DNA from: Rhynchopus euleeides
Taxonomy: Eukaryota; Euglenozoa; Diplonemea; Diplonemida; Diplonemidae
Assembly (NCBI GenBank): GCA_963210315.1
Contig: OY723275.1
Location: forward strand, 1,240,001-1,304,000
DNA length: 64,000 nt
Direction of reading: 5' to 3'
The notes below the pieces were generated by a model that worked only from the letters and a program-made list of their open reading frames with translations, searched no databases and was not told the origin of the DNA. A program made the position numbers and the translations under genes. Below are positions 1 to 11,192 of the stretch, piece by piece. Within the stretch, counting starts at the first letter, position 1. The number at the start of each line of letters is the position of its first letter.

Positions 1-2978
1 CCGCCCACCCCCCCTCTCAGTCAGCCAAGTGTCGGGGTGTTGGGCCTTGGGTATGGGGGTATGGGGGGGGTCTTTTTTTTTGAATTATCCGGTGCACAGC
101 GCGACGCGTCGCGTAAAGCCTTTCACAAGGCACTAGAGAGAGAGGGGGCGGAATGCAGAAATTGGTACCCGCATATATACGGATATCCCCTGCAAAATGA
201 GCATGGGTACTTCACATTTGCTTCCGCTCGCTCCCCACTCCCCCCACAACACCCCCACCAGCGAATGGTGAGAACAGCGGTGCCATCGAAGTCAGCGTGC
301 CCGCAGAAGCCCCGCAGAGAATTGTGTCACAAGCTCTCTGCCACGGTGCTTCCTCCTAATTTGGGGTAGCGAACTGGCGTCGGATCGTACCCCCGAAGGG
401 TCCACACATGAGAACCGAGGCCGCTATCCCACGCACTCTGTCACACTGCGATATTTTTCCTCTCTGTGATATAGAGAAGGGGTAAGACCTTTGCACACTG
501 AAAGCCGGAGTTTGCGTTGAAGGATGATCAGAATTAAACTGCGCGGCTGCACGTTGAAACAAGACCGGCATTGCCCCCATCTTCCAGACGCATTCTGAGC
601 TGACGGTGATCAATGCCCCGTTCTGAACGGGGCAAGCCGGGGGTTTCAAAACCATACATGCCACGAGTAAACCAAATCCCCACGTATTTTCATTTTTACT
701 AGTTACGAGCGACGAAGCGTAGCGAAGTCGCGAAGTAACGAAGGAAATCGTACGACTGAAGCTTTGGATTAGCACCTCATGCCACTTCACAGGGCCTCAA
801 CACAGCCTTGAGACAGCAAGTGTGCGCTCAACAAAAAGTAGTCCGGAACTGTTCTCCCACAGTTGCTGGACAGGGTGTCTATAATAAAGCGAAAGGAGTA
901 CGATTTGTGCGTTTGCTTGGTAGCCTGGCCAGTCAGGCCCCCAACACCCTTGCCGATGGGTGTACCCTATCGCCTCCGAGGGTGTTCGGTTGAAACTATT
1001 GTCTTTATGGTAAGTGTGCGACCGACTGCCAAGACTGGGGCAACGTTCGTTATCCTACACACGCATTGCCAAAGCACTGTTCGCATGAAAAATGCCACTC
1101 CGAGTTTTTCAAACCTGTGCGTGGCGAGCTGTGCTGTCCGATGTGTGTGCCCCAGCACCGCGGCCCATATTTTCCACCATGCTGAGCCTGGGTGGGAGGT
1201 GGTAACAAACTCCGGGTTTTGTTCCTCACACAGCCTACGCGCGGAAAGTGCCATCCAGTTCTGCCAACTGTGCTGCTCCACACACCAACCCCCCTTCATG
1301 CGAGAGGGTTTGCAAGTGTGGAAGCGCCAACCCGTCAAACGAAGTACACAGACTAGGGGAAGAGAGAAAGAACTGAAGTGGCACCTTTGTGTTGTTATAC
1401 TGAGCGGTTCCCTGGGGGAACCGCTGGATGCGTGTGCCTCCGATGCAGATCGCACCACCTGCCTGTTTGCGTGGGAGGTATTCACGCGAGGGTCCGCACG
1501 GTGAACAGGTTCCTGTGTTGTTTTCAACGAGCTCTCAAAATATTTCATCACCAACAATTCCTCCATCCCTCGCCGGCCGCACGCGCCCCCAACGACCTGG
1601 TGCACCACCTGCAGCAGTTGCTTGTTGCCTCTTCTGGTGCATTCCATTCTCATTCGTCTTTGTTCCCTCGATCTTTTTAGTTGTGGTTGTCTCGCCCTGT
1701 TGGCTGCATCAGGGTGTGCTGTACTTTTCTTATCCGAGGGCTCATACAGTCACTGAGGGCCTTCGCTTTGGCAAGCTGTGTCGGTGTGGCACTGTTTCTT
1801 CAAAGCGAATGCTCCCATCCACCTCCTTCGCCTTCAAGAGGCTGCGAACGGCAGGCATATTTTGCACAAGCAGCCATTGCTATGTTTGTGCGCTGGTTCG
1901 TTACCCTTTTGCGGCATTCATGAGTGAATATTAATTGCTCTGCAGGAGCCTGATTTGCCTGAAAAATACCCGGATCTCTGGTCACGCAAATATAGGCGAG
2001 CAGGGTACTGTCGGATGGTGGTGAGGGCGTTCAAAGCGAAGGGAGCTCGTGAGGTGCAACAATGTGACCAGGCGGCTTTGGCTTCACTGTATATTTTGAG
2101 GAAGCGCAAATATTTGCTGCCGGGTTTGAACTGCTGTAGCTTCTGAGACCCGTTCAAAGCGCCTGTTTCTGTTATGAATCATGCTTCTCCATGGGCAGGT
2201 GTGGGAGACCCCACTTTCCATCATCACGGTTGTATTTTTCCCCACACGGCCTTCGCGAAAAGTATCACCTCTGGTGGGCTGTGCTCTACACCACTCTTCC
2301 TCAACTTATACGAGAGCGAGAGGGGTGGGCATATGCCAACGCACCATAAGAAACACAAGGCATCAGAGGAAGAGCTGGTGCAACTTGCGGGTTTGCATCG
2401 ATATGAAACCCCCCGCGTGTATTTTTTCCCCATCGTGATCTAGCCCGTATCTACCCGTCTGATGTTTTCGGTTCAGTTTATGGTCTGCTCTGATTTGGAG
2501 AGTTTGGTAACCAGTGTAGTTCTGGCGGGCGTGGCAGTTCCGTGCACCAGTTGTTCTAGTCAAAAGTGAACCGGGGATGGGTGAAGACCTTGTTCCTGTC
2601 AGTGTTGCTGTGCAGCAGGCCACCTTGTGTGTAACCTCCTTGCCACCTGTGCCATCGTGCCGCTATTTCTCGTATTCTTTCATGTCGCCAACGCATATAC
2701 AGGCCAACCTCAGCTTCAGGCCCACAGCGGTGACAGTAACGACACCCAGAACCGAACCACAACAAGACCGGAAAGCAAGGATCGGAACCCAAACGAATGC
2801 CACAGGAGGTGGGGGTGGGGGGGAGGGTGAAGGAACCCACTGCAACGATGCACACGCGACCCGCTCTCCCCCCCCCAGCCCTTTTGTTGATTGCCCCGCT
2901 TCCCATTTGGCATATGGCCAGCCACCGCCACCACCCTTCACCCACCATCACATTGCAGGGGTAGGCAGTGCTGCCACC
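1..2978. other. Non-coding spacer, no gene supported
   Basis: This is about 3 kb of lower-GC sequence than the neighbouring genes. Open frames occur on both strands but overlap one another and lack the G/C-ending codon bias of the clear genes, and I recognise no domain in them. It contains two short perfect inverted repeats, at 615-623/625-633 and 1403-1412/1416-1425. The last 100 bases are pyrimidine-rich and end in a CAG at 2956-2958, which could be the trans-splice acceptor for the next gene. Confidence 0.6.
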
Positions 2979-5003
2979 ATGCACGACGAGGATGACGACC
3001 ATGACTCAGACGCATACACGAAGCGCTCGCGCTACAAGGAGCCGTTTCTCGCAGAGCTTATGAGAGAGGAGGAGCAGAAGCCCAAGCGGAAGAGGAAGGC
3101 CTCACCGAAGAAGCGCGGCTCGCCTGTTAAGAAACCTACGACCCCCCGCGAGCAGAAGAAGCCTCTGAAGTCCAGCAGCGGCAAGGCCATAGGCAAGGTT
3201 GTGGCGCCCCGTGTCGCACCGCGCCCCCGGCTGCCCTCGCCGCAGCGGGGGAAGAGCGTTGCCTCCGCCGCACCGGTGCCATCACACACCAAGAAGGGGA
3301 AGGCGGCGCCCAACACCATCGCATCCAAGGCAGCGTCCGCCCCTCCGCCTGCGAAGAAGGCACGCAAGGCAGACCCCGAGCGCATCTACATCAAGGCCAG
3401 CAGCGACGGCGCCAAGGTGGTCTTCGGCAAAGACGCCTCCCTCGGCAGGAAGAAGGCCATGCTGTGCAAACACCTGCACACCGCACTCAACGAGCTGCTC
3501 GGGTTCTTGGTGGATAAGGTGGCGGGGTGTGCCATCCTGGAGGAGGTTGAGTGCCTCTACATGCAGAAGCCCTCCCTGTGCTACATCGAGCTGTCCGATG
3601 AAGACAGGATGGTCTCAGTGCAGGCCAGCAACGGGCGGCGGAAGAAGGCGGAGCCCTTCGACCTGATGGAGCGCCTGCCCTACTACATCGCCACCCTGCT
3701 GCCCACCGCGCTGGAGCCCCCGCCGACACCCACACCCGCCCCTGCCGCCTCGCCGCGCGCCGCGAAGAAGGCAGCGCCGAGCGCCAAGGCGGAGCCCGCC
3801 AGCCCTGTGAAGGCACCCAAGACCCCGAAGGGTTCGCAGAAGGCTCAGAAAGCGCAGAAGGCGGCACCGCCACCCTCGACGAGCAAGCGGAAGCGGGCGG
3901 AAAATCGTGGCTCAGACTCGGAGGAGGGGGGGCGGTCGCCGCGCAGGCGGCTCGACGACGAGGAGCTGAAGAGCATCCTGTCCACCGTGACGAAGTCGCT
4001 GACGCAGGAGGTGACAAAATCGGTGACACAGGAGGTGACCCAGGAGGTGAAGACCCAGGTGCATTCCGAGTTTGTGGAGTTCCTCTCGACGCACAGCAAG
4101 CAGCTGACGGAGGCGGAGCAGATCATCCAGGAGAACAGCCGCCTGCGCGAAGAGCTGGGACACCTCCACGTCGAACACATGCGCGCGGAGGAGCGGGCAC
4201 GCCAGGCATTCGAAGAGGCGCAGCGCAAGGAGGACGACGAGAGGGAGCTGGCTGCCCTCAAGGCTGAGAACGAGAAGCTCCGGCAGATGCGCGACTCGCG
4301 CAAACGGAAGACTGTCTGCGTCGAACGGTGCTCCAGATACCCACACGGCGTCAGGCTGCGCTCGGAACCCCTCGAGCACACCCGGTATAAAACTGACAAG
4401 TCAGGGCGCACGGTGCTCGTTGCGCCGATGATGGAGCTGACGAGGCATGACGAGGCAGGTGGTGAGGAGAACGGCTTCACCCGTGTGAAGACCGCCTCAG
4501 GGCACAGCGGGTGGGTGCGGACGAGTGCCCTGCGGAGCAGAACAGGCGACAAGATGCGCCCGCCCCCCAGCAAGTCCAACGCGAAGCAGCAGGAGCAGCC
4601 CCCCAGCGACCTGCTCTCGTCGCAGTTTGTGCAGAACCTCCCCCCGCCTCCGGAGCCCACGACACAGATTGCAGGTGTGGCGGATGAGGCGGAGGAAGGG
4701 GTTGCCGAAGGGGAGAAGACGCATGAGAGCATGTCGAACGCCCCGCAGCTCGGCAACGGGCAGCCCGCCACTTCGGTGCAGCACGATGGGAACGATGTGG
4801 GCAGCGGGAGCTTCTCCGGGATGGACGGGCTCGGGAAGGGCCAGCCCCGCCCGCCGTTCCCCACGTCTGACGAAGAGGATGATAATATGTCTCCGAAGAT
4901 GGAGAAGGATGAAAAGGATGACGACCTCCTTAACGACCACGCTGAAGGAGGTGATCCCGTGCACGGCCCTGAGGATGTCCCCCCGCACCCAAGTCACGCC
5001 TGA
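2979..5003 (+). CDS. Basic coiled-coil protein with SH3-like domain
   Basis: This is a 674-residue protein that I cannot name. The N-terminus (about 1-130) is Lys/Pro/Ala-rich and very basic, with SPKK-like stretches that suggest nucleic-acid or chromatin contact. Residues about 132-245 form a compact, non-repetitive segment that looks folded. Residues about 327-445 are a long coiled coil, opening with repeated QEVT units and continuing as Glu/Arg-rich heptads. Residues about 457-521 resemble a bacterial-type SH3 (SH3b) domain, with VRLRS near its start and GWVRTSAL at its end. The tail is acidic and Pro-rich. The start was chosen because the ATG lies in a CACC context, 21 nt after a CAG acceptor, and begins an acidic MHDEDDD run; the frame is open upstream but low in complexity. 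Role is unknown. A nuclear scaffold is a guess from composition only. Confidence 0.8.
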   Translation: MHDEDDDHDSDAYTKRSRYKEPFLAELMREEEQKPKRKRKASPKKRGSPVKKPTTPREQKKPLKSSSGKAIGKVVAPRVAPRPRLPSPQRGKSVASAAPVPSHTKKGKAAPNTIASKAASAPPPAKKARKADPERIYIKASSDGAKVVFGKDASLGRKKAMLCKHLHTALNELLGFLVDKVAGCAILEEVECLYMQKPSLCYIELSDEDRMVSVQASNGRRKKAEPFDLMERLPYYIATLLPTALEPPPTPTPAPAASPRAAKKAAPSAKAEPASPVKAPKTPKGSQKAQKAQKAAPPPSTSKRKRAENRGSDSEEGGRSPRRRLDDEELKSILSTVTKSLTQEVTKSVTQEVTQEVKTQVHSEFVEFLSTHSKQLTEAEQIIQENSRLREELGHLHVEHMRAEERARQAFEEAQRKEDDERELAALKAENEKLRQMRDSRKRKTVCVERCSRYPHGVRLRSEPLEHTRYKTDKSGRTVLVAPMMELTRHDEAGGEENGFTRVKTASGHSGWVRTSALRSRTGDKMRPPPSKSNAKQQEQPPSDLLSSQFVQNLPPPPEPTTQIAGVADEAEEGVAEGEKTHESMSNAPQLGNGQPATSVQHDGNDVGSGSFSGMDGLGKGQPRPPFPTSDEEDDNMSPKMEKDEKDDDLLNDHAEGGDPVHGPEDVPPHPSHA

Positions 5004-7677
5004 TCAGAGAGGGGCGCAGAGAGAGGGTGGGGTGAATGTCTGTGGGTGGTGTGTGTGTGTGTGTGTGTGTCGTGTGGATCCGCGGCACAATGCGCAGAAA
5101 GCGCTCTCCCGTTGGGTTGTCAAAAAGGGCAGGGTGGGGTGGAGGGGGGGGGGGGACGACCAATTCCAGGGTGTTGTGCACCAGTGTTGAAACAACGATG
5201 CACACCCTCCGCCTTGCCTTGCCCTGCCTTTCTTGCATGAGACGGTCGGTGGGGAGTTGTCGAAATCGTGCAGGGTGGCGGATCCTGGCCGAGTTCAAAT
5301 CCCCGCGCACCATTGCCCTGCTCCTTGCCTTTTGATCTGGCGTCGGTGGTCCCACGACACTGCAACAACACGTGGTGTTTGGAGTGTCCCATGAGGTGTT
5401 GGAATATTGACCTCGCTCTGGTTGTGTGGAAATGAGTGGAGATGTACCGTAATGTATAGTGGCATCAATTTAGCGTGTGTTCGGTGTGTCGGCCCCTCTC
5501 CCCATCCCCTTTCTTACATTGAGTGCAGTTTCTTCAGTTCCGTTGGTGTGTGTGGGGGGGGGGGGGGGTGAAGGTGGGGCGGGTGTGGGGGTGGGTGGGT
5601 GGGTCGGTCTTTTTGGGCTCTTTTTTTGTTCACCCCCCCCCCCACTACCCACTAGCACCACCACCACTGCCACCACACCCCGTTTATTACTTTCTCCGGC
5701 TGTATTATGGTGTCAAATAACCTTTCCACTCCCCCCCCCCCCCCCAACCCCTGTCCCCCCCGACCCCCCTCCTCCCCCGGTATTTTGAATAGTGAAGGGA
5801 TGTCAACTATCTCTGACACTCGCGATGTACTTTACTCTGCATTACTTCCCCGAGCGTTGTGCCTGTGTGACGTCTTGGTCAGGCAGGGACAGGTTGACTT
5901 CTGCCCTTCTCTGGTGGGAGTCGAGCGGGCCGTTCCAGAAAATTTATTCATCTATTTCGGGCCAGAGTTCAGCTCAAAAAGGAAGAAGTGCATATGGGGT
6001 GGAATAAAATCGCATCCCCACCCCCAATTCAATGCCGGGGGGTTTTCAAATTAACCATCCCCCGCCCCTCATTTATATTCCATCCCACCCCCCTCCTCCC
6101 CGTTGTTAAAATCAAGACGAACTGAGGTGTGTGGGTGTGGGTTGACGTGGCAGGGGGGGGGGGAGTTGGAAGCTTTTGACAGTTTCAGTGACATGCAGTG
6201 TCTTTCCAACAGTGGTTCCACCTTGGTGTTCCAACAATGGCTTCGCCGGCTCTGGGAGGGGGGGGGAGGGGCGAGGTGGGTCGGGGCGTTGAGGTGTGTT
6301 GGGGGGGGGGGTAGTGGAACACTCCGCCCTTAAAAATCTTGTCTCCCACACCACACCACACCCGACACTCCCCCGCACCTGCTGCTGTGGCAAAATCCAA
6401 CCCCATTTCCTCTCGTGCCCCCCCCCCCCACCCCCCACCCCACCCCACCCGACCCCCCACTCCGTTGTATTCCCCCCTCCCCTGTGGGGGGGCCCTCCTC
6501 TATTGCTTATTTTGTAACAGAACTAGTTCCCGCAAAGGGGTCATACAGTGCCGTCGCAGACCCACATTGAACCTCTCTCTCTCGACCCCCTCCCTGACTC
6601 CCCCGCCCCCCCCCCCCCCGCCCCCCCCAGCTGTTTTTTTGTGCCGCAACGAAATTGACAGCTCGTTGTGTATTTATGCCTTGATGAATCCCCCGTCCCC
6701 CACCTTTCCCCACCCCCTCCCTCTAGAATAAAACAGTGAGAGGCTCAGTGCTCGTATCACCCGCGTTCAGCTCCGCGCTCCCTCCCCCCAAACCCACCCC
6801 ACCTCAGCCCCCCCCACCAACCCCGGCCTTCTCTATCCGTCACGAGCTCGAGGGCTTGAGGGTTTGAGAACCAGTGCCCCCTTGATGAAGTTCGCCGAGG
6901 GTGCCGTGTCAAAGCCTCAGGGTCACACGGCAAGGCACTGTGCATTCACACGGCGAGATCACAGAGAAGGCGCCCTTGAAGCACGCATGCACTAAAAAGA
7001 TGCACCTCAGTGAGGGTGGGGGCTTGCTGATTGACTGCCTGTGTGATACCTTCCATACCACAATGTGGCGTTCTTCTTCTTCTTGCGCCAGTGGGGGCTA
7101 TAGGGAGATGGGTCCATAGGAGTGTGTTGGTGGTGGGTTTCTGGCATTAGCGGAAGGTGGGTGGGGTGTAGTTGCCTGTAGCAAAAAAAAATGAAGAAGT
7201 TTCGGCAGAATGAGGAAAGTTGTAATGGTTCGGCAGATGCAGTTTTATATACCATATGGCGTGTGACGGCGGCCTGGGTTCGCTAGCAGCGGCACGGCGT
7301 GGGAGCAGCCATGCGCATGTGGCTTTGGGGGGAGGGGGTGGGAGAGGGGGGGGGTGGGGGATGATGTCCCAGATGTATTCGCCATAATTTCCAAACGAAA
7401 CAAAATGCAAAACCCCAGTAGTTCCACAAACAGTAAGGATGTCCTCATCCCTCTCCTCCCCCCCCCTTTCCCCTTAGCCCCCCAACCTATGTGCCGCACA
7501 TCACATCGAGCCTTGGTGCCAGTGCCACAACAGTGCTTATTCGCAGTCTCTGCAATCGCGAAGCGTTGCCCTGTGGTGCATCCCTCGCAGCTTCTTTGAC
7601 ATCTATCCACCACACGGCACACAGGCGATGCAGTCAGCTTAGGGGCTGGCAGGGGTTTGACCCCTTCGACCTGAGAA
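5004..7677. other. Non-coding spacer with GT and homopolymer tracts
   Basis: No gene is supported in this 2.7 kb. It has a GT dinucleotide run near 5050-5070, a 15-G run at 5554-5568, a 15-C run at 5731-5745 and a 14-C run at 6606-6619. Open frames here are mostly translated homopolymers, rich in Pro or Gly. Confidence 0.6.
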
Positions 7678-8586
7678 ATGGATGTCTTGGCTGTTGCCGG
7701 GTGCAGCCTCGGGGCGAGTGTGACTGTCAACCTGATAACAGAGCCTCTGGACAGGCTGGCAGTGGCACACCACATGCAGAAGGTTGACTACAGCGTCAGC
7801 CCAGGGGGCGTGCGGAAGATGACGAGTGTCGTTGGGACCGCAAGGCATCTGATGGACATCCAGGGCCCCTTGACCTTCCTCCCGGACAGGGCCAGGGTCG
7901 CCGCTCGGAGCATGCTGATTGCAGACGGGGTGCGGTTCACCGTTGCGGATGCCCTGCTGCAGCGCGTGTTCCCCCAGAGCCACCGCAACTCGGAGAGGTC
8001 GCGGTATTTCGCCAACCACGTGGCAGCAGGCGCTGTTGGCGGTGCCCTTGCGAGCATCGCGTCGTTTCCTCTGTCACCCCAACGGAACCCCCACGGGGTG
8101 GACGCCCTGACCGCCGCACGGTATTTTCGGGGTGTGCGCTACACAGTGACACCTGAGGCTGTGTACAGCGGGCTGTACTTCGGACTATTTTCCTTCTTCA
8201 AGCATCTGAACCCTGCCAGAACCAGGGTGCGTCGGCGCCAGGTGTTCAACGAGGTGGGTGTGGTGTCCGGCGATCTGATGATCGCGATGGTGACGACGTT
8301 TGTCGCGCGGTTTGTCTCGCAGCCCCTTTTCTTTGCGGCCGACGTGATCCGCTACCAGAACCCCGTGGAGCACACCGGGATCAACAGGAGATACACAACG
8401 CTCTACCAGACGATCCGCGCTGTCTCGCGTGATGTGGGCATGTTCGAGGTCTTCCGAGGCATCCCCACCGCACCCCTGCTCTGCACAGCCCTATTCCTCG
8501 TCACCTACGACTACTACAAAGCGAAGGTGCAGGGTGAGTATCTTTCGTCCTATTCCGAGTTGGAAGATGATCACCTGTCTCTCTGA
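7678..8586 (+). CDS. Divergent mitochondrial carrier family protein
   Basis: The protein has 302 residues, the usual length for a mitochondrial solute carrier, which is built of three repeats of two membrane helices each. The first repeat carries EPLDRL at 22-27, matching the P-x-[DE]-x-x-[KR] signature. Later repeats keep weaker versions: FPLS in the second, and QPLFFAADVIR in the third. Gly-rich helix segments such as AAGAVGGALASIASF fit transmembrane packing. The loss of the charged signature in repeat 2 makes the substrate impossible to assign. It probably sits in the inner mitochondrial membrane. It begins at a true ATG with no in-frame alternative close upstream and has no intron. The flanking genes are unrelated in role. 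Confidence 0.65.
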   Translation: MDVLAVAGCSLGASVTVNLITEPLDRLAVAHHMQKVDYSVSPGGVRKMTSVVGTARHLMDIQGPLTFLPDRARVAARSMLIADGVRFTVADALLQRVFPQSHRNSERSRYFANHVAAGAVGGALASIASFPLSPQRNPHGVDALTAARYFRGVRYTVTPEAVYSGLYFGLFSFFKHLNPARTRVRRRQVFNEVGVVSGDLMIAMVTTFVARFVSQPLFFAADVIRYQNPVEHTGINRRYTTLYQTIRAVSRDVGMFEVFRGIPTAPLLCTALFLVTYDYYKAKVQGEYLSSYSELEDDHLSL

Positions 8587-9428
8587 GTGGCTGAGTGGCT
8601 GAAGGGGCCTCTGGGTGGCAAGATCTCGCCTGCTGGTGCCGCTGGCGCCAAAAAAAAACAGGATTAGAAAGGGCAGGTGTCAGAGGTGGCGCCCGCCGAA
8701 AAGGAGTTGTGCGGGCAGTGCCCGCGCGGTTCGATTCATTCGGCAGCAAGCCCCCCCCCCCCCCCACCCATAGCCCCCCTTTTGCTAATCCCAACCCTGG
8801 TTCCGGGTTTGTGTTGTGCACATCACATCACATCAGGTTGAGGTGTGTCATCCGTGTGTCCAGCTCCTGCCGTGGGTGAGTCACAGGGTTGCAGCACCGA
8901 CCCGCATCCATGTCCCTGGCAGGCTCAATGGCAGGAGCGAGATATGATGTGGTCTTTCGGCCTCATGTTTCACACGCGGATGATGCAAGCCCCCTCCTGT
9001 TGTGCAGTGTGGTGGGGCAGAGATACTGCAAGGGCAGAGGTGCGTTGCCTTTGGGCTTGTTTTTGGTGGCAGGGATGTCTCGCTCAAGAGTTTTGCACAC
9101 CACCTTCGACCACACCCTTGCGAAGGATATGCAGGTGACTTGTCCTCTCTGAGATAGGGTAGCGCGCAACACAGGTGAGGCCATCAGAGGTACAGCTCTG
9201 CAGGCCCGTTTTTTTTTGCCACTTCGCACCCCCCTCCCTCCCCACCCACACTGCAGGCTTGAAGGCGATGCGGGTATTGTGCCTTCTCGCAGAGGCGGGT
9301 GTGTGGCAATAACACGCCCGATTCCCTCATTCCTTCCCCTCATTCGTTTGTGAGGGCGGGCAAAAGTTACACAGCGCGGGGCCGCCATCGCCGCCAACCC
9401 AGGCCTGTTCAGCTCCTTTGAACTCACC
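8587..9428. other. Non-coding spacer
   Basis: There is no gene here. A 15-C run lies at 8751-8765. The final 150 bases have C-rich stretches and several CAGs that could act as acceptor sites for the glycosyltransferase gene. Confidence 0.55.
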
Positions 9429-10643
9429 ATGCGGCCGCGCGTGCTTGCCATGGGGGTTGGGGTTGCCTTAGCAGTGTTCCTGAGCTTGCAGGGCAACTTA
9501 CTCTTGCTCCAGATATCGAATCTCAAAACAGGCGCGGAGGCACGCCGAGGTGCCGCTGATGCCGGCACGACAAGCCGCATCGCCACAACCGGGGGTGATT
9601 CCGAGAAGGGCGAGCAGACATCCGAAGATGGCGGACGCGATGCAGTCAACGAAAGGGACTCTGACAGAACCAGCGACTCCACTGCGGCCGAGACCAGCCG
9701 TGGTGCTGAGCTGCCCACCCGGCAGGTCAAGGTTGAGCAGCAAGACATCACTGCTGCCCACCCGGCGAAGATCATGTTCTTCTGCATGCAGACCAAGAAG
9801 GCACATGCCTGGTGCAAGATGCTGCACAGCGCATCGTCTAACGGGATCCAGGTTCACCACCCCAACTTTGGGTCGAGTTACAAGCATGCGAAACGAATCG
9901 GGTGGGTCCTGACCTCGATAGCTTCGCTGCCGCCCGACACGGTGGTCTGCTTTAACGACGGTACAGACGTGCTGTTCAACGGGGGTGCCGAGGAGATCTT
10001 GCGCCGATTCGAGAGCATGGAGGCGAAGTGGAGGAAGAAGATCTTCTTCAATGCGGAGAAAAGCTGCTATGCACAGCAGGCGTTTCCCACCAGCTGTGGG
10101 GGCAAGTGCCAGTGGGCGTTGCGGAAGGCGAAGTGCCTCACGACCTACCGCAATACGGTGTGGCGCAACGGCACTGCGGATGTGCCGAAGTGGCGGTATC
10201 TCAACGCAGGCTGCTTCATCGGGAGGGTGTCGGCGGTGCGGGAGTTTTTCAACGAGGTTGCGAAAATAACATTCAAAGATTCTCCTGCCAACACACAGCT
10301 CCGCTCTGGGATCTGGTGCGACCAGTCGATGATAACAAAGGTTCTCCTCACGCAGGCCGCCGAAGGGCGCAGCATTGCGGGGCTCGATGTCGATAACCGC
10401 GTGTATCTCCCAACATACCACCTCCACCCGAGTGAGGACTTCTGCCCGTCGACCGGGTCTCTCCACACATGCCACAACCGTGATCACGAAGGGGAGGAGC
10501 CCTTGATATTCCACCTCAATGGGAAGAGCGAGTCTGCGCTTTGGAACCATAAACACGGAAAGGATTTCAACTTCGTATCAGATACAAAGAACTCTCATTA
10601 CATCCTGGGGAAGCAAAAGTCTTTAGCTTCGCTCTGTTCATAG
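9429..10643 (+). CDS. PLOD-like glycosyltransferase, type II membrane protein
   Basis: The protein has 404 residues. Residues about 3-30 are a hydrophobic signal anchor, so it is likely a Golgi or ER type II membrane protein with a lumenal catalytic domain. Residues about 30-120 form a charged, Ser/Thr-rich stem. The rest resembles the glycosyltransferase domain of procollagen lysyl hydroxylases (PLOD) and related GT-A enzymes: NDGTDVLF at about 176-183 contains the probable metal-binding DGTD, FFNAEKSCY follows, then YLNAGCFIGR, CDQSM and a closing IFHLNGK. These enzymes add galactose or glucose to hydroxylated side chains; the acceptor here is unknown. The hydroxylase part of PLOD proteins is absent. 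Several Cys residues in the lumenal part could form disulfides. The start is the first ATG of the open frame and gives the signal anchor directly. Confidence 0.75.
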   Translation: MRPRVLAMGVGVALAVFLSLQGNLLLLQISNLKTGAEARRGAADAGTTSRIATTGGDSEKGEQTSEDGGRDAVNERDSDRTSDSTAAETSRGAELPTRQVKVEQQDITAAHPAKIMFFCMQTKKAHAWCKMLHSASSNGIQVHHPNFGSSYKHAKRIGWVLTSIASLPPDTVVCFNDGTDVLFNGGAEEILRRFESMEAKWRKKIFFNAEKSCYAQQAFPTSCGGKCQWALRKAKCLTTYRNTVWRNGTADVPKWRYLNAGCFIGRVSAVREFFNEVAKITFKDSPANTQLRSGIWCDQSMITKVLLTQAAEGRSIAGLDVDNRVYLPTYHLHPSEDFCPSTGSLHTCHNRDHEGEEPLIFHLNGKSESALWNHKHGKDFNFVSDTKNSHYILGKQKSLASLCS

Positions 10644-11192
10644 GCATGTCTTTGGTAACGGGTGTGACAGAAGCGGTGTGTCATGCTTGCTAACCCTTTA
10701 GAGGCAGGGTGCGTGTGGGGCCTCCCGTGTCTCCCCCTGCCACCGAAAAGTAAGTTTTAAAGAAGGAGGTTGGATCCCCAACGAAAGGCAGTGCGGGCCC
10801 TGCCCATACATCCCTCACCGTCCGCCCCCAAACCCTCAGGCTGGTCAAATGCCTGCGCATCGGCTGGGAAAGCGCTGCATCGCGCCATCTTTGCTTACGG
10901 ATTGTGTTGTGAGAGGTGATTGCAGAATAGCGTGTCTTTTCGAGCTGAAAAATACCCGGTAGTGTTCGGTATCCTGCGCAGCCAACCGCCGGCAGCAACA
11001 AAGAATGCATCTTCAACTTGTACCTTTTTCTGCACGACACCACACACCGCCCGCTACCCCTCCCTCTTTTGTCTGCGTGCAACTCGCCAAATGCCGCCCA
11101 CATATGGTCGCGATGTCGGGTGCGACGTCAGGCACACCTCACCAACCGGCAACCAGGACTGCACACCACATCCGAGGTTACACCACCCAACA
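10644..11192. other. Spacer with a duplicated upstream element
   Basis: No gene is supported. Positions 11066-11147 are related to 14798-14871, upstream of the IQ-motif gene; each copy ends 45-47 nt before the start codon of its gene. It is probably part of a 5' untranslated or promoter region. Confidence 0.6.

Noticed and set aside
863-1653. Overlapping frames of 213 (+) and 228 (-) codons
   Set aside because: They overlap on opposite strands, have no codon bias or recognisable motif, and probably occur by chance.
5290-5315. TTCAAAT sequence resembling a tRNA T-arm
   Set aside because: The bases on either side do not pair as a T-stem and no acceptor or anticodon arm fits.
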